Shown: positions 38,379 to 46,799 of the stretch, one piece after another
How the letters are laid out: every line of letters begins with the position of its first letter
Position numbering within the stretch: position 1 is the first letter of the stretch
Origin: CAXWPM01 sp965206125
GTDB lineage: Bacteria; Acidobacteriota; Terriglobia; 20CM-2-55-15
Length of the DNA stretch: 64,000 bases
Reading direction: 5' to 3'
Assembly: GCA_965206125.1 (NCBI GenBank)
Contig: CBDBIN010000039.1
Location: forward strand, 124,001-188,000
Program-made: the position numbers and the translations under genes
The notes under the pieces: generated by a model
Seen by the model: only the letters and a program-made list of their open reading frames with translations
Told to the model about the DNA's origin: nothing
Database searches by the model: none

Positions 38379-38800
38379 TACCCCTTGCTGTCGACCGAGT
38401 AGGCGAGTCGCCAGGCTCGTGGGTCATTCGATCCCAGCCCTCGAACGACAAAGCGGCAGCCTCGCAGGGAGATCGACAGGTCGAAGTTCCCGCCCGGCAC
38501 CGCGTGGAACATGAATTCTCCGATCGGATTGGTACGAGTACGCGACTCTTCCGCTCCTTGGTGGATCACGACTGGAAGATTTGCGACGTTTCTCGCTGAG
38601 TCTCCGTCCGGCAATACCTGTCCCCCCACATGTAGGCACGGCGTATCACTGGCCTTCTTGACCAGTAGGTCCAGGATCACGCCGCCACCTTCATAGATCA
38701 GATGACGGTCCTCCGGAGAGGCATCGCGCACCAGCGGGCTGTCTTCGAACCAGGAGTCGAAGAGCAACGAACCCCGGATTTCTACAACGTCATGCTTCAT
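38378..38800 (-). CDS. Small Ig-fold-like protein between the CHAT and S8 protease genes
   Basis: 140 residues from the ATG at 38800, which has GAGGAGG upstream and overlaps the CHAT gene by 11 bases. It opens MKHDVVEIRGSLLFDSWF; a block RHLIYEGGGVILDLLVKK and then GGQVLPDGD follow. The second half (TNPIGEFMFHAVPGGNFDLSI) resembles the carboxypeptidase-regulatory-like Ig fold. It has no signal peptide. Similar small proteins next to CHAT genes are known to me only as hypothetical. It could be an adaptor, substrate or inhibitor for one of the two proteases. Confidence 0.75.
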   Translation of the reverse strand: MKHDVVEIRGSLLFDSWFEDSPLVRDASPEDRHLIYEGGGVILDLLVKKASDTPCLHVGGQVLPDGDSARNVANLPVVIHQGAEESRTRTNPIGEFMFHAVPGGNFDLSISLRGCRFVVRGLGSNDPRAWRLAYSVDSKG

Positions 38801-41351
38801 AACGAGTTCCTCCTCGCTTGCGAATAAAGGTTCCGAAACCGCCCCAGAAGTACGGGTGGGGCGACGTCTCACGGATGGCTTTGGAGGCGGCGCTTACTGC
38901 AGCCGCCGCGTTCGTGCCGTCGTAATCATTGTAAAAAGTCTTGGAGAATGCGTGTGCGGATTGATCACGGATGGCCCAAAATGCCGACACGATCGTATGC
39001 GCGCCCGAAAGGTAGAAAGCCCTCATCAAACCCATCCACTCGTCCCCAGCCGATATGTTTCGCCGTGCCGTATGGCAGCCCGTTACCACCACCGTGCCCG
39101 CGCGAAACCGCATGTCCATCAAGTCGCGGCTCGTCAGCCGGCCCTCGGCGGTCTCGAGCCATGACAGCGATCCCCGAATGGGGTCGATCCCCGCGTGCCC
39201 CGCGATGTGAATCAGGGGGCGGTACCGGCTCATCTGTTCAGCAAGCACCTCGGGCAAGGGGTTGATCAGCACGACCGAATCGGGAAAGGTCCTGGCAGCT
39301 TCTTCGACCTCTCCGATGATATCTTCCCTCGGATTCGTCGAGAAGGCTACGAACAACGGCGGCTCGTCGTTGGACGTCTTCTCCGATGGTTCCGTGTAGA
39401 GCGCCGCGCTGGGACTGTAGACGACCTCGCAGCGCGACATCAAGAAAACGCTTCCGTCGTAGAGCGCCTGAAACGGGATTCCGTGTAGAAAGCTGTGCGG
39501 AACGATGACGGCCGTCGCGCGCAGCCGCTCGGCGACCGGGGCGATGAGTTCATCGTATAGGCGGCCCAGGTGTGTCAGGGCCGTGACCTCCAGCTTGTCG
39601 GCGATGCGGCTTAGTTGCTCCCACTTGACGCTGCAACTGGCGAAATGACGTTCCAGATGCGCGCACTCCTCGCGGATTCGTCCCACAACCCCTGGCCGGT
39701 GGACGCACTCGAGGGAGTTCCTGTTGACGGTGAAAATGTGGAGGTCGTCTCCGGCGATGAAGTATTCGACGATCGTTTCGTCTTCGGCCATCTTCGCCGG
39801 AATTTCCGAAGCGGGAGCTGTGGCCGCTCCCTCGGACAGACGCTCGACCAGTACACGCGAGCGGGCACGTTCGGAAAGCCGGAACGCTTCCTCGGCCGAG
39901 TGATCGACCACGTTTGCCACCAGGTGCGTGTAAACGCTGTCCCGGTCGGTCAGAAATGCCATCTTGAGGTCGTCCGATCCAAGTCGATCCCACAGCGAAT
40001 CCAGCATTGACTCGGCACGGCACAGGAAACCGATTCCCTCATCGCCCAGGGACATGCCAAGCTCGTGATAGGCGTGGAACTGCATCCAGTCCGATCCGCT
40101 CTCTTCGGCAAGTCGAACCGCCGAGTCGAACGAATCTCTGGCACATTCCACGTTACCGGCCTTCCGCTGGAGGCGGCCGATAACGATGTCCGCCAGCGCC
40201 AGGCGATCGGGAAGCTTGCGCTCCTCGAGCAGCTTGCGGGCCGAGGCCGCCTCCGCCAGCGCCTGGATGTTCCCCTGTTCGCCGCGGAAAAGGGCCGCCT
40301 GGAGACGCGACACCGCGATCCAGACGTTGTTGCCCTCGGCGCGGAAGCGTTCGATCGCGCCGTCGAGCAGTGGGCCGGCGTCCTCGGCGCGGCCCAGCCG
40401 GAGTGAGGCTACCGCCTCGAACAGCATCGTCTTTCCGATTTCATAGTTCAGGCTCAGGGACCGTCCGAGCTGCCGGGCCCTGGCGGCCGAGCGGATCGAT
40501 TCGGACAGATCGCCGATTTCGAGCAGCATCTCCGCTTCGTCGAGCCAGCAGAGGCAGACATGACGGTCGTCGGCGCGGCGATGGAATTCTTTCTTCAGCT
40601 CCATCATGTCACTGAGCGCCCGTCCGCTGTTGCCCTTGAGGAACTCCAGGTATGTGCGGTTGTACCGGCACTGGAGCTCGATGGCATACATGTCGAGTTC
40701 TCGGGCTAGTTCGAGCGCTCGTGTATAGCGCTGTTCGGCGGTATCGAATCGATGGAGCGCCGTCAGCACGACTCCAGCGTTCAGCGAGGCGGCCAGCAAT
40801 CCCTCATGGTCCTGACTCCGGTCCAGGATCGGGAAGGCCCGCTCGTAGCAGTCGAGTGCTTCGTGGTATCGGTCCAGTCGGTGGTAGGCGTTACCGAGGT
40901 TTACGTCCAGCCGTGCCAGGCTGGGTTCGTCATCGAGCATGCCGAATACTTCCCGAGCCCGCTGACCGCATCGAAAGAGTTCGTCGAACCGTCCGAAGTA
41001 GAAAAGCAGGCCGACCTTTGCCAGCAGCGTCCGTCCGACTTGCGCCGAATCGTTGGTGCCTTCAAACAGCCCGATCGCGGTGTCGTAATGCTCGAGGGCC
41101 GCAGTGAAATTGTTCAGCAGCTGGTGGGCGTTCCCGGCGGCACGGATGTATACACCGCGCGTAAAGGAATCGGATGCGGACACAGCCTTCTCTTCGGCCT
41201 GGTCGATTAGCGGGATGAGTTCTTCCGGCGACCGACGTCCTGTCTGTCGAATTTCTTCGGCGAGCTTCAGTGCTGCCTTTGACACGGGTCCCTCCGTGTG
41301 ACTGTCGCTTCTCTTTCGAAAAGCCACCCGCATTCTGTTCGATGAGATCAT
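38790..41351 (-). CDS. TPR-CHAT caspase-like protease
   Basis: 853 residues. The N-terminal half (about 30-470) is a TPR-type helical array (AGNAHQLLNNFTAALEHYDT, LDVNLGNAYHRLDRYHEALD, ARALELARELDM-like blocks). The C-terminal CHAT domain has the clan CD dyad: H719 in HIAGHAGID and C759 in VTGCHTARR, followed by LSGAHTIVSAFWAI. There is no signal peptide. CHAT proteases are caspase relatives; in type III-E CRISPR and gasdermin systems they cleave a partner protein. The start may also be the ATG at 41333. It is first in a coupled three-gene unit with the Ig-like and S8 genes. Confidence 0.9.
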   Translation of the reverse strand: MISSNRMRVAFRKRSDSHTEGPVSKAALKLAEEIRQTGRRSPEELIPLIDQAEEKAVSASDSFTRGVYIRAAGNAHQLLNNFTAALEHYDTAIGLFEGTNDSAQVGRTLLAKVGLLFYFGRFDELFRCGQRAREVFGMLDDEPSLARLDVNLGNAYHRLDRYHEALDCYERAFPILDRSQDHEGLLAASLNAGVVLTALHRFDTAEQRYTRALELARELDMYAIELQCRYNRTYLEFLKGNSGRALSDMMELKKEFHRRADDRHVCLCWLDEAEMLLEIGDLSESIRSAARARQLGRSLSLNYEIGKTMLFEAVASLRLGRAEDAGPLLDGAIERFRAEGNNVWIAVSRLQAALFRGEQGNIQALAEAASARKLLEERKLPDRLALADIVIGRLQRKAGNVECARDSFDSAVRLAEESGSDWMQFHAYHELGMSLGDEGIGFLCRAESMLDSLWDRLGSDDLKMAFLTDRDSVYTHLVANVVDHSAEEAFRLSERARSRVLVERLSEGAATAPASEIPAKMAEDETIVEYFIAGDDLHIFTVNRNSLECVHRPGVVGRIREECAHLERHFASCSVKWEQLSRIADKLEVTALTHLGRLYDELIAPVAERLRATAVIVPHSFLHGIPFQALYDGSVFLMSRCEVVYSPSAALYTEPSEKTSNDEPPLFVAFSTNPREDIIGEVEEAARTFPDSVVLINPLPEVLAEQMSRYRPLIHIAGHAGIDPIRGSLSWLETAEGRLTSRDLMDMRFRAGTVVVTGCHTARRNISAGDEWMGLMRAFYLSGAHTIVSAFWAIRDQSAHAFSKTFYNDYDGTNAAAAVSAASKAIRETSPHPYFWGGFGTFIRKRGGTRYEA

Positions 41352-41643
41352 CCTATAGCAACGAAAATAACGCCCTTTTGATAATAACCGAGGCTCTCCT
41401 AGGGAGAACCCTGACGTTCGGTCGTGGGCACCTCAAATCCCTAGACTGGCCCAAAACCGAGGCGGCCTCACAGACTACGGCTGAGTGGGCGAAATACCCG
41501 CCCAATCGGTATATCGGCAGGCCGACCGGCCGCCTTTAGCTGATTCTCGTCGTTTTTCCGTGTGTACGCCCGTTACCAATCGGCCCGTCCAGGCGTCTAA
41601 CCTGCAGAATTTCTGAAATTATCTGAAAATGAGAGGTGCATCC
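41352..41643. other. Divergent intergenic region between CHAT and PDZ genes
   Basis: The region must hold promoters for both directions. A small inverted repeat TGGGCG...CGCCCA lies near 41487-41505. An AT-rich block at about 41355-41390 adjoins the CHAT start. No consensus promoter is convincing. Confidence 0.4.
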
Positions 41644-42372
41644 ATGAAGAAGTCAACCATTCTTGCCATCGCCCTGGTGCCGCTTCTGGCCCTGACGGCC
41701 TCGGCCCAGGAGGCCAGTTGGCTGGGTGTCGGCATCAGCGACGGTCCAAACCAGGGCGTCCGTGTCGAGTCGGTCGAGCAGGACAGCCCCGCCGCCCGGG
41801 CGGGCGTTGAGGACGGCGACGTCATCGTCGCGTTCGACGGCCAGCGTGTCATCGGGATGCGTCAGCTGACCCGACTCGTTCGAGAGACCCCCGTGGGACG
41901 CACGGTCGACGTGACGGTTCTGCGCAACAGTCAGGAACAAACGTTCAGCCTGACCACTGCGGCCCAGACCGAGGGCGGGAATTTCCGGTTCGTCATCCCC
42001 GACGACCTGCCCGATCTGTCCGACCTCGGCGATCGAATCCGTGACGCCATTCCGCGGATTTATATGGTGACTTCGACTTCCCGTTTGGGATTGCGTGCTG
42101 TTTCGATGACCGAGCAGCTCCGCGAGTACTTCGGTGCAGATGCTGATGAAGGTGTGCTCGTTTCATCGGTGGACGAAGGCTCCGCCGCGGCGGACGCGGA
42201 TCTTCGTGCCGGCGACGTCGTGATCGCGATCGACGGCCGGACTGTCGACGAACCCTCTGACCTCCGCCGCCGACCGCGCACCGACCGGACTACGATCACG
42301 TTGACGATCATCCGGGACAGAGCCGAGCAGGAGGTCAACCTCGACGTGCCTCCGTCCAGGCGACAAGAGTAG
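41644..42372 (+). CDS. Secreted protein with two PDZ domains
   Basis: 242 residues from the ATG at 41644 (MKKSTILAIALVPLLALTAS), preceded by GAGAGG. A signal peptide (to about ASA-Q) is followed by PDZ 1 (LGVGISDGPNQGVRVESVEQ, GVEDGDVIVAFDG) and PDZ 2 (EGVLVSSVDEGSAAADADLR, AGDVVIAIDGR). No protease domain is attached. It may bind C-termini of envelope proteins, perhaps as adaptor to HtrA-like proteases. It is divergent from the CHAT gene. Confidence 0.82.
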   Translation: MKKSTILAIALVPLLALTASAQEASWLGVGISDGPNQGVRVESVEQDSPAARAGVEDGDVIVAFDGQRVIGMRQLTRLVRETPVGRTVDVTVLRNSQEQTFSLTTAAQTEGGNFRFVIPDDLPDLSDLGDRIRDAIPRIYMVTSTSRLGLRAVSMTEQLREYFGADADEGVLVSSVDEGSAAADADLRAGDVVIAIDGRTVDEPSDLRRRPRTDRTTITLTIIRDRAEQEVNLDVPPSRRQE

Positions 42373-42391
42373 AAGGTACTCAGAAAGAAGG

Positions 42392-42495
42392 CCACGGATT
42401 ACACGGATTTAACGGATTGAAAGAACAGTCATTGGCTTCGGACAGCTTCTCCGAAGAGACATTCTAATAATCCGTTTAATCTGCGTAATCCGTGG
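42392..42495. repeat. ACGGATT-rich inverted repeat, copy 1
   Basis: CCACGGATTACACGGATTTA (from 42392) mirrors AATCTGCGTAATCCGTGG (to 42495). A shorter inner pair (CTTCGGA/TCCGAAG) sits between the arms, and an extra ATCCGTGGC follows near 42515. Confidence 0.8.
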
Positions 42496-42540
42496 CAAAC
42501 TCCCAAACCGTGAATCCGTGGCTGTCATAATGCCCCGGAG

Positions 42541-43458
42541 ATGACGGGGCGCGAAACCAGCCAAAACTCCGGCGTTCTGTGGGTGGCAGCCGGGGCCGCG
42601 TTGTGGGGCACCGATACCGTTCTCCGCCAACCACTGGCCCAGCAGATCGGCCCGGTCCACATCGTCCTCTACGAACATCTCATCCTGTCGCTGATCGCGC
42701 TGCCGATCCTCTACAGGCACCGCCGCGCCCTGGTCGGCATTCGTCCGGGAGTCTGGGCCGCGATCCTGGCCATCGCCTGGGGCGCCTCGGCGCTGGCCAC
42801 CGTGTTGTTCACGCTGGCCATACGATCGGGCAACCCCACAACCGCGGTCCTGCTTCAGAAGCTCCAGCCTGTGTTTGCCATTTTCCTGGCCCGCTACTTT
42901 CTTGGCGAGCGATGGCCTTCGAGCTTTCCCGTCGTGATCGGTGGCGCCATTGTTGGCGGTTATTTGATTTCGTTCGGAGGGGGCAGCCTCCTCGACCCTC
43001 TCTCCTCGGTCGATGCGACGCCCGCCGCACTGGCTGCGGGGGCCGCCCTGATCTGGGGTACGGCAACCGTCCTCGGGCGGTGGATATCTCGGACGGTTCC
43101 GTTCGATCTGCTCGTCGGCCTCAGGATTCTATGCGCGGTGCCGTTCCTGACCCTCCTCTCGTTGATGGAGTCTCCAGTGTTGCCGGACCGTGGCCAGGTT
43201 TCCGCCCTGGTTTTGCTGGCTCTCGTGCCCGGCTTTGCGGCCCTGATGCTTTACTACAAGGGGTTACGCCGCACGCCGGCATTCTCAGCCACGGTCGCCG
43301 AACTAGCCTTCCCAGCGACCGCCGCCCTGCTGAACTGGACGTTCCTCGGTGCAGAGGGCCGGCCGATCCAGGTTGTCGGCTTTGCGATCGTCTGGATGTC
43401 GATCGCCCTCGTCCGTTGGCAAACCGCGCCCGAACCGTCGAATTCCCACGCCTCCTGA
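42541..43458 (+). CDS. EamA/DMT-superfamily transporter
   Basis: 305 residues with about ten hydrophobic helices in two EamA halves (GVLWVAAGAALWGTDTVLRQ; ALAAGAALIWGTATVLGRWI). GEx-type motifs follow the fourth helix (ARYFLGERWPSSFPVVIGGA) and recur in the second half (NWTFLGAEGRPIQVVGFAIV). It probably exports a small metabolite across the inner membrane; the substrate is unknown. It lies with the UbiD gene between two ACGGATT repeats. Confidence 0.88.
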   Translation: MTGRETSQNSGVLWVAAGAALWGTDTVLRQPLAQQIGPVHIVLYEHLILSLIALPILYRHRRALVGIRPGVWAAILAIAWGASALATVLFTLAIRSGNPTTAVLLQKLQPVFAIFLARYFLGERWPSSFPVVIGGAIVGGYLISFGGGSLLDPLSSVDATPAALAAGAALIWGTATVLGRWISRTVPFDLLVGLRILCAVPFLTLLSLMESPVLPDRGQVSALVLLALVPGFAALMLYYKGLRRTPAFSATVAELAFPATAALLNWTFLGAEGRPIQVVGFAIVWMSIALVRWQTAPEPSNSHAS

Positions 43459-43489
43459 TCGGTCGCGCATTGTAAGATGCAGGTCGCCT

Positions 43490-45235
43490 ATGCCTTTCCT
43501 CAGCCTGCAAGACTTCACAACTCATCTGGAAGCGACCGGCCGGCTCCGTCGTGTTGGGGTCGAGATCGATCCCGTATTGGAGGCGCCCGAGATCGCGCAG
43601 CGCGTGCTCGCAGAGGGCGGGCCGGCCCTGCTGTTTGAGCGTCCGAAGGGGGCCGAGTTCCCGCTCCTGATGAACCTGTTCGGAACGATGGATCGCGTCC
43701 GCACCGCGCTCGGACAGGAACCGGGAGAGATTGCTGAAGAAATACTGGCAACGGTCGGCCGCATCAACCCGCCGTCTCTTGGGGGGCTGTGGGAATCCCG
43801 ACACACGATCAAGAAAGGCCTGTTCACCCAGCCGCGATCCACCTCGGGCGGGCCCGTCCAGGAAGTCATCGAGGAACCCAGGCTTTCACGCCTGCCCGTT
43901 GTCCAGTGCTGGCCCGGAGACGCCGGCCGCTTCGTTACCTACGGCATGGTGATCACGCGCCATCCGGGAACGAAGAGGAGAAACTTCGGACTCTACAGGC
44001 TTCAGGTGTTCGACGACACGACGACGGGAATGCACTGGCAGAGCATGAAGGGGGGGCGAGGGCATCATTGGGAAGCGGAGCGTCGGGGCGAAGACCTTGA
44101 AGTGGCTGTCGTTATTGGGTGCGATCCGGTCCTTATGATGGCGTCGATCCTGCCGTTGCCCGAGGACGTCGATGAGATTGCGTTCGCCGGCTTCCTCCGT
44201 GGGCGCCCCACTCGACTGGCTCCGGCGACCTCCATCGACCTGGCCGTACCCGCGGATGCCGAATTTGTTCTTGAAGGCGTGGTGCCGTCCGGTGAGCGCC
44301 GGATGGAAGGTCCGTTCGGCGATCACTTCGGGCATTACTCCGACGCTGCGGAGTTTCCCGTCTTTCATGTTCGGCGCCTGACACGGCGGCGGAAGCCCGT
44401 CTATGTCGCCACCGTCGTCGGCAAGCCGCCCCAGGAAGACAAGTTTCTCGGAGCCGCTGCCGGCGAGATGGTCGGCCCGCTCATCCGCCTCATCAACCCG
44501 AACATCGTCGACATGTGTGCGTATGTTGGTGCCGGTTTCCACAACCTGCTCGTTGTGGCGCTGGACGAACGGCATCCCCGTGAAGTCCTGAAGACGGCGA
44601 TGTCGCTGCTCGGAACCGGGCAGCTTTCACTGACGAAGGTCATGATCCTCGTCCGGCCCGACCAGGATCCGTCGGACTTCCGCCGGATGCTCGAATCGGT
44701 ATGGCATCGATGCCGCTTCGAAGACCACATGTTGCTTCTGCCCGTCGCCCCTCTCGATACGCTCGACTTTACGTCGTTCAAGATGCACGTGGGCAGCAAG
44801 TTGGTGATCGACGCGACGGGCGAAGTCATCCATGCGGATCTGCCACGCCTTCGCGACGACCCGCAGCGGTTCGATGCCCGCGTGGAGCGGTTCAAGCTGC
44901 TCGACGGCGGTTTCCTCGTGGTCACAGTCAGCGGAAACCCCCGGGAAGTGATTCGGCGGTTGATCGAAGCCGCGCTCGGAGTCCGTTTTATCGTAGCCGT
45001 CAGCGGGGATGTCGACCTCGACGACGACGAAAACCTCCAGTGGGGAATCTTTACGCGCTTCGACCCGGCCCGCGATATGCTCTTTGAAAGGCAGGAATTC
45101 AAAGGCGCCCGTCCGGTCTACGGGGGCACAGTGGGTATCGACGCCACGTGGAAGGAAGGCTACCCCGCGCCGCTCGAGACAGACGAATCCACACGGCGAC
45201 TCGTCGATCGGCGTTGGGGGGACTACTTCCGGTGA
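43490..45235 (+). CDS. UbiD-family decarboxylase
   Basis: 581 residues from the ATG at 43490 (MPFLSLQDFTTHLEATGRLR); the longer open frame runs through the end of the transporter gene. Typical blocks are LLMNLFGTMDRV, RNFGLYRLQVFDDTTTGMHW, EFVLEGVV, EGPFGDHFGHYS and PPQEDKFLGAAAGEM. UbiD enzymes use prenylated FMN made by UbiX to decarboxylate polyprenyl-hydroxybenzoate or other aromatic acids; no ubiX is present here. The role could be in ubiquinone or menaquinone synthesis or aromatic degradation. Confidence 0.9.
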   Translation: MPFLSLQDFTTHLEATGRLRRVGVEIDPVLEAPEIAQRVLAEGGPALLFERPKGAEFPLLMNLFGTMDRVRTALGQEPGEIAEEILATVGRINPPSLGGLWESRHTIKKGLFTQPRSTSGGPVQEVIEEPRLSRLPVVQCWPGDAGRFVTYGMVITRHPGTKRRNFGLYRLQVFDDTTTGMHWQSMKGGRGHHWEAERRGEDLEVAVVIGCDPVLMMASILPLPEDVDEIAFAGFLRGRPTRLAPATSIDLAVPADAEFVLEGVVPSGERRMEGPFGDHFGHYSDAAEFPVFHVRRLTRRRKPVYVATVVGKPPQEDKFLGAAAGEMVGPLIRLINPNIVDMCAYVGAGFHNLLVVALDERHPREVLKTAMSLLGTGQLSLTKVMILVRPDQDPSDFRRMLESVWHRCRFEDHMLLLPVAPLDTLDFTSFKMHVGSKLVIDATGEVIHADLPRLRDDPQRFDARVERFKLLDGGFLVVTVSGNPREVIRRLIEAALGVRFIVAVSGDVDLDDDENLQWGIFTRFDPARDMLFERQEFKGARPVYGGTVGIDATWKEGYPAPLETDESTRRLVDRRWGDYFR

Positions 45236-45264
45236 GCCGCGGATAAAACGAAGAGGGGACTTTG

Positions 45265-45357
45265 CCACGGATTACACGGATTGAACGGATGAGCAGGTCT
45301 TTGGAAGAAGCTATCCGACAAGTATGGTCTTCTCCGTGAAATCCGTGAAACCCGTGG
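45265..45357. repeat. ACGGATT-rich inverted repeat, copy 2
   Basis: CCACGGATTACACGGATTGA (from 45265) mirrors CTCCGTGAAATCCGTGAAAC (45332 onward, closing CCGTGG); a further GTTAATCCGTG lies near 45375. It follows the UbiD gene and precedes the sigma-factor gene. Confidence 0.78.
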
Positions 45358-45439
45358 CCTTCCTCTCTTTGCGTTAATCCGTGTCCACGTGCCAACCCTC
45401 TCCTACACGCGGGTGTCTATGTCGTCGAAAGGGAAGCGA

Positions 45440-46060
45440 ATGGCCTCGGCTGACGAGACGCAACTTATTCAAAAAGCTCAAGATGGGGATGTAGACGCCT
45501 TCTGCACCCTCGCCGGCCGACACCAGAGGTCCACGTACCTGCTGGCCCTGAAATACTGCGGAAACCATCATGACGCCGAGGATTTGGCGCAGGAAGTGTT
45601 CATGAGCGCATACAAGGCAATCGGGAGTTTTCGGGCCGCCAGCTCCTTCCGGACATGGCTGTCCCGGATCACTTTCAACGCCTTCCTGAACCATCGTCGG
45701 AAGAACGATCCGCTCTCGGTGTCACGGAGATCCGAGGAGGACCCGGAGTCGAGTTTGCCAGCGGTGGGATTCAGAGCTTCCGGGGCGACGGCGCGTGCGA
45801 CCGAAAACAGTCTGCTGGTCGGAGAGGTCTTTCGGTTCCTTGAGACCGTTCCGCCTCGCCAGAGGCTGGCGTTTCTCCTCAAGCACCAGGAAGGTCAGAC
45901 CTGTCAGGAGATTGCCGAGGTGATGGGCACCTCTGTCGGGACCGTCAAGAAGACGCTGTTTCGGGTGGTATCCAAGCTGCGGGACGAGTTCTCCCAGGCA
46001 GCGAGCCCCCTGAAGGAAGATTCATCATGCATGGTTGCGAAAGTTTCAGAACAAGCGTAG
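45440..46060 (+). CDS. ECF sigma factor
   Basis: 206 residues from the ATG at 45440 (MASADETQLIQKAQDGDVDA), preceded by AAAGGGAAG. Region 2 has HDAEDLAQEVFMSAYKAIGS and FRTWLSRITFNAFLNHRRK; region 4 has VPPRQRLAFLLKHQEGQTCQ and AEVMGTSVGTVKKTLFRV. It directs RNA polymerase to a stress or envelope regulon and probably autoregulates the operon. It overlaps the anti-sigma gene by 34 bases. Confidence 0.93.
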   Translation: MASADETQLIQKAQDGDVDAFCTLAGRHQRSTYLLALKYCGNHHDAEDLAQEVFMSAYKAIGSFRAASSFRTWLSRITFNAFLNHRRKNDPLSVSRRSEEDPESSLPAVGFRASGATARATENSLLVGEVFRFLETVPPRQRLAFLLKHQEGQTCQEIAEVMGTSVGTVKKTLFRVVSKLRDEFSQAASPLKEDSSCMVAKVSEQA

Positions 46061-46797
46061 TCGAGCCCCTGATCGACGGAGGGCAACTCGATGATGCGGC
46101 GCGTGCCGAACTGGAGTCATGTCCGCGATGCCTGGCCTTCTATGCCGAAGCGGAGCTCACGCTCGGACGGCTTTCAACGGCGTTCGAGGATCTCGAGCGA
46201 TTCGAGACGTCGGAAGACGATGTCATGGCGGGTTTCAACGATCGCCTGCGCCGCCGCGTTATCAACGACCGCGTGTCTGGAGACACCGCCGAAACCTCGC
46301 GACCGGCCGGAGCCGGGGCGTGGCTGTGGCGGCCGCTGGTGCCTGCAGTGGGGCTGATGATGGCTGCGGTATTCATGTTCGTCAGCGTCCAGCCGGCCGA
46401 TGTGGTATTGCCGGATCTTGCGGGCCGGCAGCTGATCACCGATTACGTCCTGGAACTGGATCCCCTGACACTCGACTTCCTCGAGCAGTCGGAGTTGTTC
46501 ATGAGGATGTTCGTCAAGCTCGGTCCCGCCGACAGCGAAGACCTTGCGGAATCGATGCAGGTTTCCGTGAAACAGCTGCCACAGCTGGAACAGAGGCGCG
46601 AGGCCATGATGGAGTTTCCGCCCGTGTTGATGGTCCTGGACGACTATGAAGAGATTCTGCGCGACATCCGCAACCTGCCCGAGGATGTCGCCGAAGAGGA
46701 CATCAGCGACATTCAGATGCGAATTCATAACGATGGGTTGGTGGCGAGAATGCGCGCCTACCAGCCGCGAACATCACTTGTAGCTTTTGCACAGTAA
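46027..46797 (+). CDS. Membrane-bound anti-sigma factor
   Basis: 256 residues. An N-terminal zinc-finger-like motif (CESF...LESCPRCLAFY) is the usual sigma-binding element. One transmembrane segment (about LVPAVGLMMAAVFMFVSV, residues 102-119) puts the C-terminal half in the periplasm. That half is acidic and Leu-rich with no named domain. It holds the ECF sigma factor at the membrane until a signal arrives. Overlap with the sigma gene ensures matched synthesis. Confidence 0.82.
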   Translation: MHGCESFRTSVVEPLIDGGQLDDAARAELESCPRCLAFYAEAELTLGRLSTAFEDLERFETSEDDVMAGFNDRLRRRVINDRVSGDTAETSRPAGAGAWLWRPLVPAVGLMMAAVFMFVSVQPADVVLPDLAGRQLITDYVLELDPLTLDFLEQSELFMRMFVKLGPADSEDLAESMQVSVKQLPQLEQRREAMMEFPPVLMVLDDYEEILRDIRNLPEDVAEEDISDIQMRIHNDGLVARMRAYQPRTSLVAFAQ

Positions 46798-46799
46798 CG

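Noticed and set aside
38378..38872. Longer 164-residue version of the Ig-like protein
   Set aside because: The upstream part overlaps the CHAT gene and has no ribosome site; the ATG at 38800 follows GAGGAGG.
42392..45357. Composite transposon formed by the two ACGGATT repeats around the transporter and UbiD genes
   Set aside because: The repeats encode nothing, a third copy lies elsewhere without such a cargo, and no target duplication was found.
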